A program made the translations under genes and the position numbers. From NCBI GenBank assembly GCA_020427395.1, contig JAGQON010000004.1, positions 62,001 to 126,000 on the forward strand: 64,000 nt of DNA, in the 5' to 3' direction. Positions 6,346 to 15,634 of this stretch are shown here, one piece after another. Source of the DNA: Phycisphaerales bacterium (GTDB lineage Bacteria > Planctomycetota > Phycisphaerae > Phycisphaerales > UBA1924). The notes under the pieces were generated by a model. It saw only the letters and a list, made by a program, of their open reading frames with translations, was not told where the DNA came from and searched no databases. How positions within the stretch are numbered: the stretch's first letter is position 1; each line of letters opens with the position of its first letter.

Positions 6346-7515
6346 TCACTTGCGGAACGCGTCCGCCACCTTCGCGATCGCGTCGCACACGCCGTTCACC
6401 TGCTCGTCGCTCAGGTTCTGGTGGATCGGGATGCAGAACACGCGGCTGGCCAACTTCACGCTCACCGGTGTCGTCGCCTCCTGATTCGCGAGGTCTTTGA
6501 ACGCGGGCTGGCGCGTCAGCGGCTTGGGGTAGTGCACCGCGCTGGGCACGCCCTCCTTCATCAGGGCTGCGCAGAACTCGTCGCGGGTGCAGTTGAACTG
6601 ATCCAGATCAAGGCGGCAGGTGTACAGGTGCCACGCCGGGTTGCTGCCTTTGGTCGGCACCGGGCGTTCAACGCCCTCGATCGCATCGATGCGTGAGGCG
6701 TAGAGGTCTGCGACCTCGCGACGGCGGTCGGTCTCGTCCTTGAGTGTGTCGAGCTTGCTCAGCCCGATCGCGCCCGTGATGTCGTTCATGCGGTAGTTGA
6801 AGCCGATCGATTCGTGCAGGTACTTGTCGGTCTCGCCGTGCGAGCGGAGCAGCCCGATGGTCTTGGCCAGCGACTCGTCATTGACTGTCACCATGCCGCC
6901 CTCGCCCGTGCCGAGGTTCTTGGTCGCGTAGAACGAGTAGGTGCACGCGTCGCCGAACGCGCCGATGCCCTTGCCGTTGTACTCCGCGAGGTGTGCCTGG
7001 GCGCTGTCGTAGATGACCTTGAGCCCGTGCTTCAGGGCGATCTTCTGGATCGCGTCGATGTCGACGGGGATGCCGTAGAGGTGGGTGACCGCGATGGCCT
7101 TGGTGTTGGGCGTGATCTTCTTTTCGATGTCCGCCGGGTCGGCCTGGTAGCTGTCCTCGAGGCAGTCGCAGAAGACGACCTTCGCGCCCGCCGCGACCAG
7201 CATCGAAACGGTCGCGATGTAGGTCCAAGCCGGCGCGATCACCTCGTCACCCGGCTCGAGCAGTGCGCCGTAGGCGAGCTGCAGGGCGCAGGTGCCGTTG
7301 GCGCAGGTCAGCCCGATCTTGGCATCGCTCGCCTGGGCGAACTTCTCCTCGAGGGCCGCGCACTTGCTGGCGCTGCGGAGCATGCCCGACTCGAGCACCT
7401 CGGTGGCGGCCGCAATGTCCTTCTTGGTGAGTCCGACCGCCATGAAGGGCACATTGGTCTCAAAGACCGGGGTGCCGCCGTTGATCGCCAAATCGCTCGC
7501 GGTTGCAGTCGTCAT
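6346..7515 (-). CDS. DegT/DnrJ/EryC1/StrS family PLP-dependent aminotransferase
   Basis: A 389-residue type I fold aminotransferase of the sugar/polyol class. Seen: N-terminal I-N-G-G-T-P-V, the C-A-N-G-T-C-A-L-Q segment in the cofactor phosphate region, V-I-Y-D-S-A-Q-A-H with the PLP-contacting Asp, and the Schiff-base Lys in Y-A-T-K-N-L-G-T-G-E-G-G. Family members transfer an amino group to keto-sugars for surface polysaccharides or antibiotics, or to scyllo-inosose-type substrates. ATG 7515 gives the usual N-terminus. It is a single gene with its own terminator; no nucleotide-sugar genes stand next to it except manA 1.8 kb away. Confidence 0.88.
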   Translation of the reverse strand: MTTATASDLAINGGTPVFETNVPFMAVGLTKKDIAAATEVLESGMLRSASKCAALEEKFAQASDAKIGLTCANGTCALQLAYGALLEPGDEVIAPAWTYIATVSMLVAAGAKVVFCDCLEDSYQADPADIEKKITPNTKAIAVTHLYGIPVDIDAIQKIALKHGLKVIYDSAQAHLAEYNGKGIGAFGDACTYSFYATKNLGTGEGGMVTVNDESLAKTIGLLRSHGETDKYLHESIGFNYRMNDITGAIGLSKLDTLKDETDRRREVADLYASRIDAIEGVERPVPTKGSNPAWHLYTCRLDLDQFNCTRDEFCAALMKEGVPSAVHYPKPLTRQPAFKDLANQEATTPVSVKLASRVFCIPIHQNLSDEQVNGVCDAIAKVADAFRK

Positions 7516-7969
7516 GTGGTTCTGTTCCTTGCTCGCGATGACCCTGCTCCTCCACACGCCCCGGTTCATCCCGGGACGGGGGCACGCATCGCGGTCCGCA
7601 ATACTACGCGTCCCAGCGAAATCAACACACTTTTTTCAGGACCAAAAACCGCGTTCTTATGGGCAAAAAAGGCGATCGGACCCTCAAGGTCCAAGAAAAA
7701 CGACCCGATTGACTGGCACATCTTCGGACCTGATGTACTTTCCAAATGTCAGCGGCAAACGCTGGCACGAAAACGAAAATCACGCCTGATCGACACGATC
7801 TCGCGTTCACAATCTCTCTTTCTCTCTCTGCCATCAAAGGCAAACACCGCTCGGGCTACCCACCCGAGCGGTTGTTTTTTTGACCTCCCGGATCGTACTC
7901 AACCCGCCCCCGGATACGCCCGATAGCGATCACACGCCCATTCGGGTGGGCCTAATCAGGGAGGCAACC
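7516..7969. other. Long intergenic region with an orphan + strand terminator
   Basis: The 454 bases between the divergent DegT gene and the small membrane protein contain no convincing ORF. A strong + strand terminator at 7846-7881 has no coding gene upstream of it, which leaves room for an untranslated RNA of up to about 300 bases. Confidence 0.5.
7846..7881 (+). terminator. Intrinsic terminator without an assigned gene
   Basis: Perfect ten-pair stem ACCGCTCGGG (7846-7855) / CCCGAGCGGT (7863-7872), seven-base loop, then TTGTTTTTTT. Confidence 0.75.
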
Positions 7970-8278
7970 ATGAGCAGCGAAACCACCACAACCGCGTTCG
8001 GCGACAACAAGGACACCTGGCGCACCGCTTCACTCGTGCTCAGTTTCGCCCTGCTCATCTCCCTGGCCGCCCATGTCGGCGGCCCGGCCAGCGCCCACGC
8101 CGCCTCATCCGAGCCCAACCAACTCAACAACCTGCAGTCCAACGCGCAGCAATCGCTCGCCATCGGCGGCTTCACCACCATCAACGGCCAGCCCGCCTTC
8201 CTCATCGTCAACGAGCAGGGACAACGCGTCGGCTCGCTCCCCATGAGTGCCGCGACGCCCCAGAACAGCGACGACTGA
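7970..8278 (+). CDS. Small exported or membrane-anchored protein, function unknown
   Basis: A 102-residue protein with a strong ribosome site (AGGGAGG, 5 bases from ATG 7970). After a polar N-terminus of about 20 residues there is one hydrophobic segment (L-V-L-S-F-A-L-L-I-S-L-A-A) and a possible A-x-A cleavage site (A-H-A-A) near residue 45. The rest is Gln/Asn/Ser-rich with F-T-T-I-N-G-Q-P-A-F-L-I-V-N. No family recognised. The small size and single anchor suggest an envelope protein. Confidence 0.6.
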   Translation: MSSETTTTAFGDNKDTWRTASLVLSFALLISLAAHVGGPASAHAASSEPNQLNNLQSNAQQSLAIGGFTTINGQPAFLIVNEQGQRVGSLPMSAATPQNSDD

Positions 8279-8319
8279 TCACACTTTTCTGAATTCCGAG
8301 CAACACACCGCCCAACTCC

Positions 8320-8350
8320 TTGACTCGATCGGGGGGATTTGCGATATGCT
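8320..8350 (+). promoter_or_regulatory. Possible sigma-70-type promoter
   Basis: TTGACT at 8320-8325 and either GATATG at a 17-base spacing or TATGCT at a 19-base spacing. Its position supports translation of the next gene from ATG 8441 and not from the upstream TTG at 8339. Confidence 0.35.
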
Positions 8351-8440
8351 GTGCGCGAAGCGAACACCCCGGGCCCGTGCGCCCGGCGCAACGCCCATAC
8401 CCCGGCTCACGCCGACGACGAGGATGGCCAACGCCACCCC

Positions 8441-10054
8441 ATGAAACGCTCGACCCATCGAACCGATCGCGACGACGATCGGCCCACACCCGGGCGGGTA
8501 ACGCCCGCCCAACCCCCGTCAACCCTCCCCGCCCGCTCGCCCGTCACCCTCGCTGACGAGGCGCTCTTCCGGCGTGCCTTCGCCTCGCTCAGGGAGCCCA
8601 TCTCCGACACCACCTTCGCCATCTGCCTGGGCTGGTGCGAGGCACTCGAGCTGAGCTACTGCATCATCGAGGACCACCTCTGCCTCTTCAGCGCCGCCGA
8701 CGGCGACCTCACGCTCATGCTCCCGCCGCTCCCCGTCGCCGACAACGCCGACGACAAGCTGGGCGCGTGCATCGAGCAGTGCTTCGTCATCATGGACGCC
8801 GAGAACACGCCCGAGCGCATCGAGCATTCACGCATCGAGTATGTGCCCGACGAGGTCCTCATCAAGATCCAGAACGCGATGCCGATGAAGCTCTCGACCA
8901 CCGCCATGCCAGGCGACTACATCTACCCCCGCCAGGCCATGGTCGAGCTCGCCGGCGGCGACCTCAAGGGCAAACGCAAGATGCGCAACCGCTTCGAGCG
9001 TGAGAACCCCGAGATCACTGTCGCCCCTATCACACCCGCCGACCTCGACGACTGCCGCGCCCTGCTCAAACGCTGGCGGACCACCGCCGACGAGCGACAC
9101 GAGGGCGAGGCCAACGAACGCCTCATCGGCACCGATGTGCTCCGCAAACGCGATGAGGGCTTCACCCTCTGCCTGCTCGAGCACATGCACACCCTCAAGC
9201 TCGAGTCCATGCTCGTGCGTTCGGGCGGGCGATTGGTCGCCTTTACACTCGGCGAGCGGCTCACCCCCGATCAGGCGGTGATCTATGTCGAGAAGACCGA
9301 CCCCGACGCCGACGGCGCCCCCCAGTTCATCTTCTCGAAGTTCTGCGAGGTCAACTTCCCCGATGTCTCCGAGATCAATGTCGGCGACGACTGGGGCATC
9401 GAGTCCCTCCGCTACACCAAAACCAGCTACCGCCCGTCCCGTATGATCCCCAAGGCGATGCTCTCGCGCGTCCCCGTGCCCGAGGTCCTGGGCGTGGAAC
9501 ACAACATGCTCCGCACGCTGCGAACAGTCCCGATCGACCCCAACGCGCCGCTGCTCACACCCAGCTCCGGCGTCACCATCCGCCACGCCGTTAAATCAGA
9601 CGCCGACATGCTCGTGGAGATCGAGGCCAGCGCCTTCATCGAGGACGACCGCTTCAGCGCCCGCCAGATCAAACGCCTCATCGAGAACCCCCGCGCCATC
9701 GTCCTCGTCGCCGAGGAACAGGCCGACGGGGAGGGCAGGATACTCGGCTGGGCCGTCGCCCTCATCCGCCACCACCGGCGCTGGCGATCGGGGCGAGTCT
9801 ACGGCGTCGCCGTCGCCCACCCCGCCAAGGGCCGCGGCATCGGCCGCACCCTCGTCACAACGCTCATCCAGCGCCTCCAAGACGCCAACATCAACCGCGT
9901 CTACCTCGAGGTCCGCGCCGACAACACCCCGGCCATGACCCTCTACGAGTCGCTGGGCTTCGAGCCGATCGCGATCCTGGCGGACTACTACGCCGACGAC
10001 ATCCACGGCATCCGCATGCGTCTGATCAAGCCCGGTGAAATCGGTTCCGCGTAG
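8441..10054 (+). CDS. Fusion of a lysyltransferase-type (DUF2156) domain and a GNAT acetyltransferase
   Basis: A 537-residue protein with two acyltransferase-fold domains. Residues about 30-350 resemble the C-terminal domain of phosphatidylglycerol lysyltransferases (LPG_synthase_C): L-S-Y-C-I-I-E-D-H-L-C-L-F, Y-I-Y-P-R-Q-A-M-V-E-L-A-G and I-N-V-G-D-D-W-G-I-E-S-L-R-Y-T-K. Residues about 375-535 form a RimI-like GNAT domain with V-A-V-A-H-P-A-K-G-R-G-I-G-R-T-L in the acetyl-CoA loop and Y-L-E-V-R-A-D-N-T-P-A-M-x-L-Y. No membrane segments are present, so flippase activity is excluded. Start chosen at ATG 8441; upstream codons overlap a likely promoter. Substrate unknown. Confidence 0.72.
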   Translation: MKRSTHRTDRDDDRPTPGRVTPAQPPSTLPARSPVTLADEALFRRAFASLREPISDTTFAICLGWCEALELSYCIIEDHLCLFSAADGDLTLMLPPLPVADNADDKLGACIEQCFVIMDAENTPERIEHSRIEYVPDEVLIKIQNAMPMKLSTTAMPGDYIYPRQAMVELAGGDLKGKRKMRNRFERENPEITVAPITPADLDDCRALLKRWRTTADERHEGEANERLIGTDVLRKRDEGFTLCLLEHMHTLKLESMLVRSGGRLVAFTLGERLTPDQAVIYVEKTDPDADGAPQFIFSKFCEVNFPDVSEINVGDDWGIESLRYTKTSYRPSRMIPKAMLSRVPVPEVLGVEHNMLRTLRTVPIDPNAPLLTPSSGVTIRHAVKSDADMLVEIEASAFIEDDRFSARQIKRLIENPRAIVLVAEEQADGEGRILGWAVALIRHHRRWRSGRVYGVAVAHPAKGRGIGRTLVTTLIQRLQDANINRVYLEVRADNTPAMTLYESLGFEPIAILADYYADDIHGIRMRLIKPGEIGSA

Positions 10055-10164
10055 CTCAAGGCGTATCCGAAGAGTTTTTCTGTGCACGATGTCCCCATAG
10101 GCGAGCTTTTCTCGCTTCGTCTTCTAACGCGGTCATGCAGGCCATCACAGGAGATGAAGCAGAT

Positions 10165-10803
10165 ATGAACAAGCAGACTTATTCCATGATTGCCGCCGCA
10201 GTTCTGAGCGCCTTGCCCGCAATGGGGGCCGTAACGCCTCTCGATCCCGGGCAGATGGTGTCACTCTCCGGCATCACACATGGGGAAGACCCCAGCCTTG
10301 GGGGCTTCGTCGCCCAGGATTACACCCAGGACTTTTCGATCATCAGCCCGACCGGGGCGACATTCTCCGGCAAGATCCAGTCCCGAGTAAGCACCCGCCA
10401 CGACACGGGTCAGCTCGATTTCGCGTGGCACATCCGTGACACTTCGGGGGTGGGACAGATCAGCTCCGTCGTTGTGACCGGGTTCCAGGGCTGGGACCTC
10501 GGCGTCGAGTGGCGCCCCGATGGGTCGGGCGATATCGGCCCCTCGCACGCGATGCGCACCGCCGACGGGGTAGGCCTCGGCTACCTCTTCGCGGACGATC
10601 TCCTCTTCGCGCCTGATGAATCCAAGTTCTTCTTTGCTCGGACCGAGGCCATGACCTACGACATGAGCGGCACGGTCACCATCAACCTGCTCAACGGCGA
10701 GTCGTTCACGCTTGCCACCTTCGCGCCAACGGTTCCGACGCCGAGTGGGCTGGCGATGCTGGGCATGGTGGGCCTGAGTGCTACCCGCCGCCGGCGAAGC
10801 TGA
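10165..10803 (+). CDS. PEP-CTERM-type exported protein
   Basis: A 212-residue protein with a signal peptide (M-N-K-Q-T-Y-S-M-I-A-A-A-V-L-S-A-L-P-A-M-G-A) and a C-terminal sorting tail V-P-T-P-S-G-L-A-M-L-G-M-V-G-L ending A-T-R-R-R-R-S. The mature part is likely beta-rich and of unknown function. ATG 10165 has an AGGAG about 12 bases upstream. A strong terminator follows the stop codon by 22 bases, so it is a single-gene unit. The tail predicts export and exosortase/archaeosortase-like processing at the cell surface. Confidence 0.7.
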   Translation: MNKQTYSMIAAAVLSALPAMGAVTPLDPGQMVSLSGITHGEDPSLGGFVAQDYTQDFSIISPTGATFSGKIQSRVSTRHDTGQLDFAWHIRDTSGVGQISSVVVTGFQGWDLGVEWRPDGSGDIGPSHAMRTADGVGLGYLFADDLLFAPDESKFFFARTEAMTYDMSGTVTINLLNGESFTLATFAPTVPTPSGLAMLGMVGLSATRRRRS

Positions 10804-10824
10804 TTGAACCCATGCAGTACAAAG

Positions 10825-10856
10825 AAAAACGGACGACCTGTGTCGTCCGTTTTTTC
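10825..10856 (+). terminator. Intrinsic terminator
   Basis: AAAAACGGACGAC / GTCGTCCGTTTTT with a four-base loop; the T tract makes it usable on the + strand, and the A tract would let it work on the minus strand too. Confidence 0.85.
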
Positions 10857-11067
10857 GTATCGTGATCAGAGGGTGTGTTCTTAGCTCGTCATCTATCGCT
10901 CTAAAGACTAGAAGGCCAGTCGTGTTGCAAGCCCCGCGTCACTGATATCCTGCAACGGCCAAGAGCGAGACTTTGGTATTTGCGCCTTTCGCGGCGATTT
11001 CGGAGAACTGCGTGAGCGAGAATCATGAGATCCAAGTTTGATAGGGGTGGGTTGAGGCACTATCTGT

Positions 11068-11895
11068 TTATAGTCGCTCGCGGTACTTCGGAGGCAATAC
11101 AAGCTGTGTGAGCGAATGCTGCATGACTCTGATTTGTTCTATCGCTCTATCGCTCAAGTCGCATCCAATGACGATAAGCTCTTTGGGGCAATGCTTCGGT
11201 TCGTCACTGAAAGATTGAATTTTTCCACAGTCCTCAATGACAACTCGTTTCATAGCTGGGCCAAACGCGGGAATGTGGTTGAGATCTTTGCATTTGCTCA
11301 AGCTGAAGAGTTCGAGGGAACGCAGTTGCGATACGGTATCCAGCTGATTGAGTGATGAGCAGTAGTGGCATTCGAATCGAACAAGATTTGGGCAGATGGT
11401 TAGGTCTGGGTTGTTCCAAGCAGGTGAGTGAAAAACCTGCAGGACTTTGAGTGTATTGCTAACCCTGGCGGCGAAGTCATGCACGGACTTTATCGAGGAG
11501 ATGTTCAGGTGCTCGATCTTTGGCCAATCTGCCAGAGAGACCGAACGGCCTGGCCATTTCCCGAAGTAGCGTTTGAGTCCACGCCACCTCGAAATCTCTG
11601 AGCGGTCAGAGACTTCCTTGTCAGTTCCAAACTCTTCCAACTGATCAACATTGCACAGGAATGAAAAATCCTGCCGTCGATTGGTGCCCACCCCAAAGTA
11701 ATCAAAGCCTCGTAGCTCGCGCAGTTGGGAGACCGCATCAAGATTGACAACCTTTGTGTAAAGAGGCGAACTCAACCTGAGTGCGTTGCACTCAGAATCG
11801 GCGAACTCCCGAACGCTCTCTTTATCGAATCGACCTTTCCAGACCGCGTAGAGAATGGATGGGTCGTGCTCAGATGGAGAAGCAATGTAGGGCAT
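11068..11895 (-). CDS. Leucine-rich-repeat-like protein, lower GC
   Basis: A 275-residue protein with no signal peptide. The C-terminal two thirds carry irregular LRR-like segments such as I-E-H-L-N-I-S-S-I, L-V-R-F-E-C-H-Y-C-S-S-L-N-Q-L, L-R-S-L-E-L-F-S-L-S-K-C-K and K-R-V-V-I-E-D-C, spaced about 20-23 residues. LRR proteins bind other proteins; no partner is visible. It begins 16 bases after the accC stop on the same strand yet is clearly lower in GC than accC, which suggests acquisition behind the acc operon. Read-through from accC could express it. Confidence 0.6.
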   Translation of the reverse strand: MPYIASPSEHDPSILYAVWKGRFDKESVREFADSECNALRLSSPLYTKVVNLDAVSQLRELRGFDYFGVGTNRRQDFSFLCNVDQLEEFGTDKEVSDRSEISRWRGLKRYFGKWPGRSVSLADWPKIEHLNISSIKSVHDFAARVSNTLKVLQVFHSPAWNNPDLTICPNLVRFECHYCSSLNQLDTVSQLRSLELFSLSKCKDLNHIPAFGPAMKRVVIEDCGKIQSFSDEPKHCPKELIVIGCDLSDRAIEQIRVMQHSLTQLVLPPKYRERL

Positions 11896-11911
11896 TCATG
11901 CTGCGTTCGGC

Positions 11912-13255
11912 TTACCCCTTCAGCCACCGCTCCAAATAATGAATATCCACCCCGCCCCGCTTGAAGTCGGCGTTGTTCATCAGCTCCGCGTGCAGCGGGA
12001 TCGTCGTCTTGATCGGACCGACCTCGAACTCGTGCAGCGCGCGTGACGCACGCTTGATCGCCGCGTCGCGGTCCGCGCCCCACACGATCATCTTGCCGAT
12101 CATCGAGTCGTAGTTGGGCGGCACGCGGTACCCGGCGCACACATGGCTGTCCATCCGCACGCCCAGCCCGCCCGGGGCGCGGTAGGTCTCGATCAACCCG
12201 GCGCTGGGCATGAAGTCCTTCGTGTGGTCCTCGGCGCAGATGCGGCACTCGATCGCGTGCCCGTTGACCTTGATGTCCTTCTGCTTGTACGGGATCTTCT
12301 CGCCCGCCGCGACCATGATCGACATCTTCACGATGTCCACGCCCGTGATCATCTCCGTGACCGGGTGCTCCACCTGCACGCGGGTGTTCACCTCGAGCAT
12401 GTAGAAGTTCTGCTTGTCGTCCATGAGGAACTCGACCGTCGCCGCGCCGCTGTAGCTGGCGCTCTTGACCAGCTTGGCCGCCGACTCGCAGATCTTCTCG
12501 ATCTTCTTTCGTTCGATGCCCGGCCCGGGGGCCTCCTCGATCACCTTCTGGTGCCGGCGCTGCATCGAGCAGTCCCGCTCCCAGAGGTGGATCGCGTTGC
12601 CGTGCTTGTCGCCGATGGTCTGCACCTCGACATGGCGGGCGTGCTCGAGGAACTTCTCGATGAACACCGCACCGTTGCCGAACGCCGCCAGGGCCTCCTG
12701 CTGGGCCTTGCCGACATTGGCACGCAGCGTCGCCTCGTTGCGGCAGATCCGCATCCCGCGCCCGCCGCCGCCCGCGGCGGCCTTGATGATCACCGGGTAG
12801 CCGATCTCGTTGGCGACCTCCACGGCCTCCTCGATCTCCTCGATCGCGCCCTCTGAGCCGGGGAACACCGGCACGCCTGCGGCCTTCGCGTACCGCTTGG
12901 CCTCGACCTTGTCGCCCAGTTTGCCCATCGCCTCGGGGCTGGGGCCGATGAACTCGATCTTGCAGTCCCGGCAGATCTCGCTGAACTCCGCCCGCTCGCT
13001 CAGGAACCCATAGCCCGGGTGGATCGCGTCGGCGTTGCTGATCTCCGCCGCGCTGATGATGCGGGCGATGTTCAGGTACGAGTCCTTGGAGGGGCCAGGC
13101 CCGATACAGATCGCGTCGTCCGCGTCCTTCAGGTACGGCGCGTCCTTGTCGGCCGTTGAATACACGCACACCGTCTCGATATCGAGTTCACGGCAGGCCC
13201 GCATGATGCGCTGGGCGATCTCACCACGATTAGCAATCAGCACGCGTTGGAACAT
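11912..13255 (-). CDS. accC: Acetyl-CoA carboxylase, biotin carboxylase subunit
   Basis: A 447-residue ATP-grasp enzyme. Visible: N-terminal L-I-A-N-R-G-E-I-A-Q-R-I, the glycine-rich loop K-A-A-A-G-G-G-G-R-G-M at about residue 160, F-L-M-D-D...F-Y-M-L-E-V-N-T-R-V-Q-V-E-H-P at about residue 285, and C-R-I-C-A-E-D. It carboxylates biotin on AccB with ATP and bicarbonate, the first half-reaction of fatty-acid synthesis. It lies 84 bases after accB. The gap contains a CAGGCAGGG/CCTGCCCTG-type palindrome that might tune the accB:accC ratio. Confidence 0.95.
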   Translation of the reverse strand: MFQRVLIANRGEIAQRIMRACRELDIETVCVYSTADKDAPYLKDADDAICIGPGPSKDSYLNIARIISAAEISNADAIHPGYGFLSERAEFSEICRDCKIEFIGPSPEAMGKLGDKVEAKRYAKAAGVPVFPGSEGAIEEIEEAVEVANEIGYPVIIKAAAGGGGRGMRICRNEATLRANVGKAQQEALAAFGNGAVFIEKFLEHARHVEVQTIGDKHGNAIHLWERDCSMQRRHQKVIEEAPGPGIERKKIEKICESAAKLVKSASYSGAATVEFLMDDKQNFYMLEVNTRVQVEHPVTEMITGVDIVKMSIMVAAGEKIPYKQKDIKVNGHAIECRICAEDHTKDFMPSAGLIETYRAPGGLGVRMDSHVCAGYRVPPNYDSMIGKMIVWGADRDAAIKRASRALHEFEVGPIKTTIPLHAELMNNADFKRGGVDIHYLERWLKG

Positions 13256-13339
13256 GGTTCACATCTCTCGCTCGCGGCGCATGTATCAGGGCAGGGACCC
13301 TGCCTGAAACCCCTGCGCCGCCGTGTTGGTTCTGTCAAA

Positions 13340-13801
13340 TCACTTCAGCACGATCAGCGGCTGCCCGAACTCCACGGCATCGCCATCGTTGACCAGGATC
13401 CGCTCGACCACGCCCGACTTCTCGGCCTTGATCTCGTTGAACACCTTCATCGCCTCGACGAGGCAGACCACCGTGTCCGGCCCAACGCTGTCGCCCACCG
13501 AAACGAACGACTTGGACTCGGGATCGGGCTTGGTATAGAAGGTGCCCACCATCGGCGACTCGATCGCCTTGGCGTGCGTCTCGCTCGCCGCCTCGCTGGG
13601 GGCCGCCGACGCGGGAGCAGCAGGGGCGGGTGCCGAAGCGGGCATCGCCGCCGGGGCCGCGCCGTAGATGACCTGCGGCTCGCTGTGTGGGTTGCCGCGC
13701 TTGATCGTCACGGTCTCCTGCTGATCGTGCAGATCGATCTCGGTGAGCTCGTTCTCGACCATCAGCCGGACCAGTTCTTTGAGTTTGCGGATATCAATCA
13801 T
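13340..13801 (-). CDS. accB: Acetyl-CoA carboxylase, biotin carboxyl carrier protein
   Basis: A 153-residue BCCP. The N-terminal I-D-I-R-K-L-K-E-L-V helix, an Ala/Pro-rich linker (about residues 48-78), and the biotinyl domain with C-L-V-E-A-M-K-V-F-N-E (the modified Lys near residue 120) are all present, as is the P-M-V-G-T-F-Y entry to the domain. ATG 13801 gives the standard length; an upstream in-frame start would add 20 residues. It forms an operon with accC. A biotin transporter gene (bioY) is found elsewhere in this window. Confidence 0.95.
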   Translation of the reverse strand: MIDIRKLKELVRLMVENELTEIDLHDQQETVTIKRGNPHSEPQVIYGAAPAAMPASAPAPAAPASAAPSEAASETHAKAIESPMVGTFYTKPDPESKSFVSVGDSVGPDTVVCLVEAMKVFNEIKAEKSGVVERILVNDGDAVEFGQPLIVLK

Positions 13802-13964
13802 GGTGTGTGTTTCTTCAAGGGTGTGTTCGGTGAACGCGTGTTGAGCCAGTGTGAAGCTCAACCCCGCCCGTCCTGACCTGTATCATACCCTGCAGAGCCA
13901 TTGGACGCGAACCAACGCGAACATGCGTCTATCTTTCCCGAACACCAAGAGGACAACCAGCCAG

Positions 13965-15578
13965 ATGCCCGAACAGGTTCCGCGCAAAGCTCGGGTTTCG
14001 ATCGCTGAACACATACCGCCCACGGTGCTGTGTGCCCTCACGCTCGCCCTCAGTGCCGTACCGATCTACACCCTCTTTCACGCATTCATCGCCTACCCCG
14101 GCGCGATCCACGATGAACTGCTCCGGCCCGGCCGCCCGATGCTGCTGCTCCGTTCGCTGCTCATTGCCCTGCTCATCGCCTCGCTCGCTTCGCTCATCGC
14201 GCTGCCCATCGCCCGCGTCCTCATCGCCCGATCAACCCGAGCCCGAACCATGCTCTCAGGGCTGCTGCTCTGCCCCATCTGGCTGCCCCCCTTCATGATC
14301 TACGCGGCCGGCAACCTTTTGCGTGCCCCTGACACCCTTCTCGGGCGGGCCCTGATCGACTACGCGACCAGCGACCCGGATCACCGCTGGGTCACGATCT
14401 GGGCCGGCTACGCCATCGCCGTCCTCGGGCTCGCGCTCTGGGCCGCACCGGTTGCGGGCGTGCTCATCGCAGCCGGGCTCGGGTCGAGATCCAATCTCTA
14501 TGACGAGATGCTCGCACTCGAACCCATCGGACGCCTCAAGCGGATCATCTTCCAGCTGCGACTACAGCGGGGCGTGATCATCCGCGCCATCGCACTGATC
14601 ACCGTGCTCATGCTCGGCTCGGCCGTCCCCTTGCACCTCGCCCAACTGGACACCTGGTCGATCGTCACCTGGAGGCAACTCACAGAGACCCCGCCCGCCG
14701 ATTGGGGGCGCATCTGGGTCAGCGCCCTGCCCATGCTCATCGCCGCCGCCATCGGTGCCCGCTTGATCGCCCGGATGCTCTCAGACACCAACGCCCAGCA
14801 CGACCCCGGCTCCCGCAAGCCCGAGGCATCCAAGGCCGCGATGCTCATCGCCGTGCTGATCTTCATCGGCGCAGTCCTCATCCCGCTCGTCTCCATGTTC
14901 TTCTCACTCGACGACCCACGCAGCATCACGCAGTTCTGGCGTGTCAATGCAGGGGCCGTGCGCGATACCGGAGGCACCTCGCTCTGCGTCGGCCTCACCG
15001 TCACGCTCATCGCGCTGCTCAGCGCCAATGCCTTCGTCTCGCCTATCCGGGCCCACCGACGGGTTGCGCATGTCTCCTTGATGACCCTTTGCATCATCGG
15101 GCTCACGCCGGGTGTGCTGCTCGGGGCTGCCATCGCCCGCCACGGCGTGCTCGGGCTCGACCTGCCCCTTCTCGCGCCGTATTGGGCCTCGCTGACCCGA
15201 TTCGCATTCGTCGGCTGCATCATCGGGGCAATCGGGGCCGCCAGCGAAACGCCCGACCGACGCAGCGCCCGCGTCCAGATCGCCGGCCCATCGCTCCGCG
15301 CCTGGTGCATCACCGTGCTGCCGACGCTCGCCCGCCCCCTGCTCGCCACGCTCGCCATCGCCACCCTGCTCGCCCTCTTCGAGATCGAGGCCGCCGTCAT
15401 GGTCACGCCCCCGGGCATCGAGAACCTGCCCCAGCAAATCCTCAGTGACCTGCACTACGCCCGCCTCGAGCAGCTCAGCGCCGCGGGGGTCAATCTCATG
15501 TCCATGGGCGCCATCGTCGCCGTCATCGCCTCCATCTTCATGACACGAGGTTTCCAAAGTTCTCGATCCGGCAACTGA
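13965..15578 (+). CDS. ABC transporter permease of the double-unit iron(III)/thiamine type
   Basis: A 537-residue integral membrane protein with about 12 hydrophobic segments arranged as two similar halves separated near residue 280 by a polar linker, the organisation of FbpB/ThiP-type permeases with two fused BPD_transp_1 units. Typical signs include L-C-P-I-W-L-P-P-F in half one and G-L-T-P-G-V-L-L-G-A-A in half two. Partner ATPase and binding-protein genes are not adjacent here. ATG 13965 follows AGAGGA by about 11 bases. Substrate is unassigned; iron is the family default. Confidence 0.65.
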   Translation: MPEQVPRKARVSIAEHIPPTVLCALTLALSAVPIYTLFHAFIAYPGAIHDELLRPGRPMLLLRSLLIALLIASLASLIALPIARVLIARSTRARTMLSGLLLCPIWLPPFMIYAAGNLLRAPDTLLGRALIDYATSDPDHRWVTIWAGYAIAVLGLALWAAPVAGVLIAAGLGSRSNLYDEMLALEPIGRLKRIIFQLRLQRGVIIRAIALITVLMLGSAVPLHLAQLDTWSIVTWRQLTETPPADWGRIWVSALPMLIAAAIGARLIARMLSDTNAQHDPGSRKPEASKAAMLIAVLIFIGAVLIPLVSMFFSLDDPRSITQFWRVNAGAVRDTGGTSLCVGLTVTLIALLSANAFVSPIRAHRRVAHVSLMTLCIIGLTPGVLLGAAIARHGVLGLDLPLLAPYWASLTRFAFVGCIIGAIGAASETPDRRSARVQIAGPSLRAWCITVLPTLARPLLATLAIATLLALFEIEAAVMVTPPGIENLPQQILSDLHYARLEQLSAAGVNLMSMGAIVAVIASIFMTRGFQSSRSGN

Positions 15579-15634
15579 GATCGCCCGTACCGGTACCGTA
15601 TTCGTTACAATCCGATATTTGATCGCCAGACACA

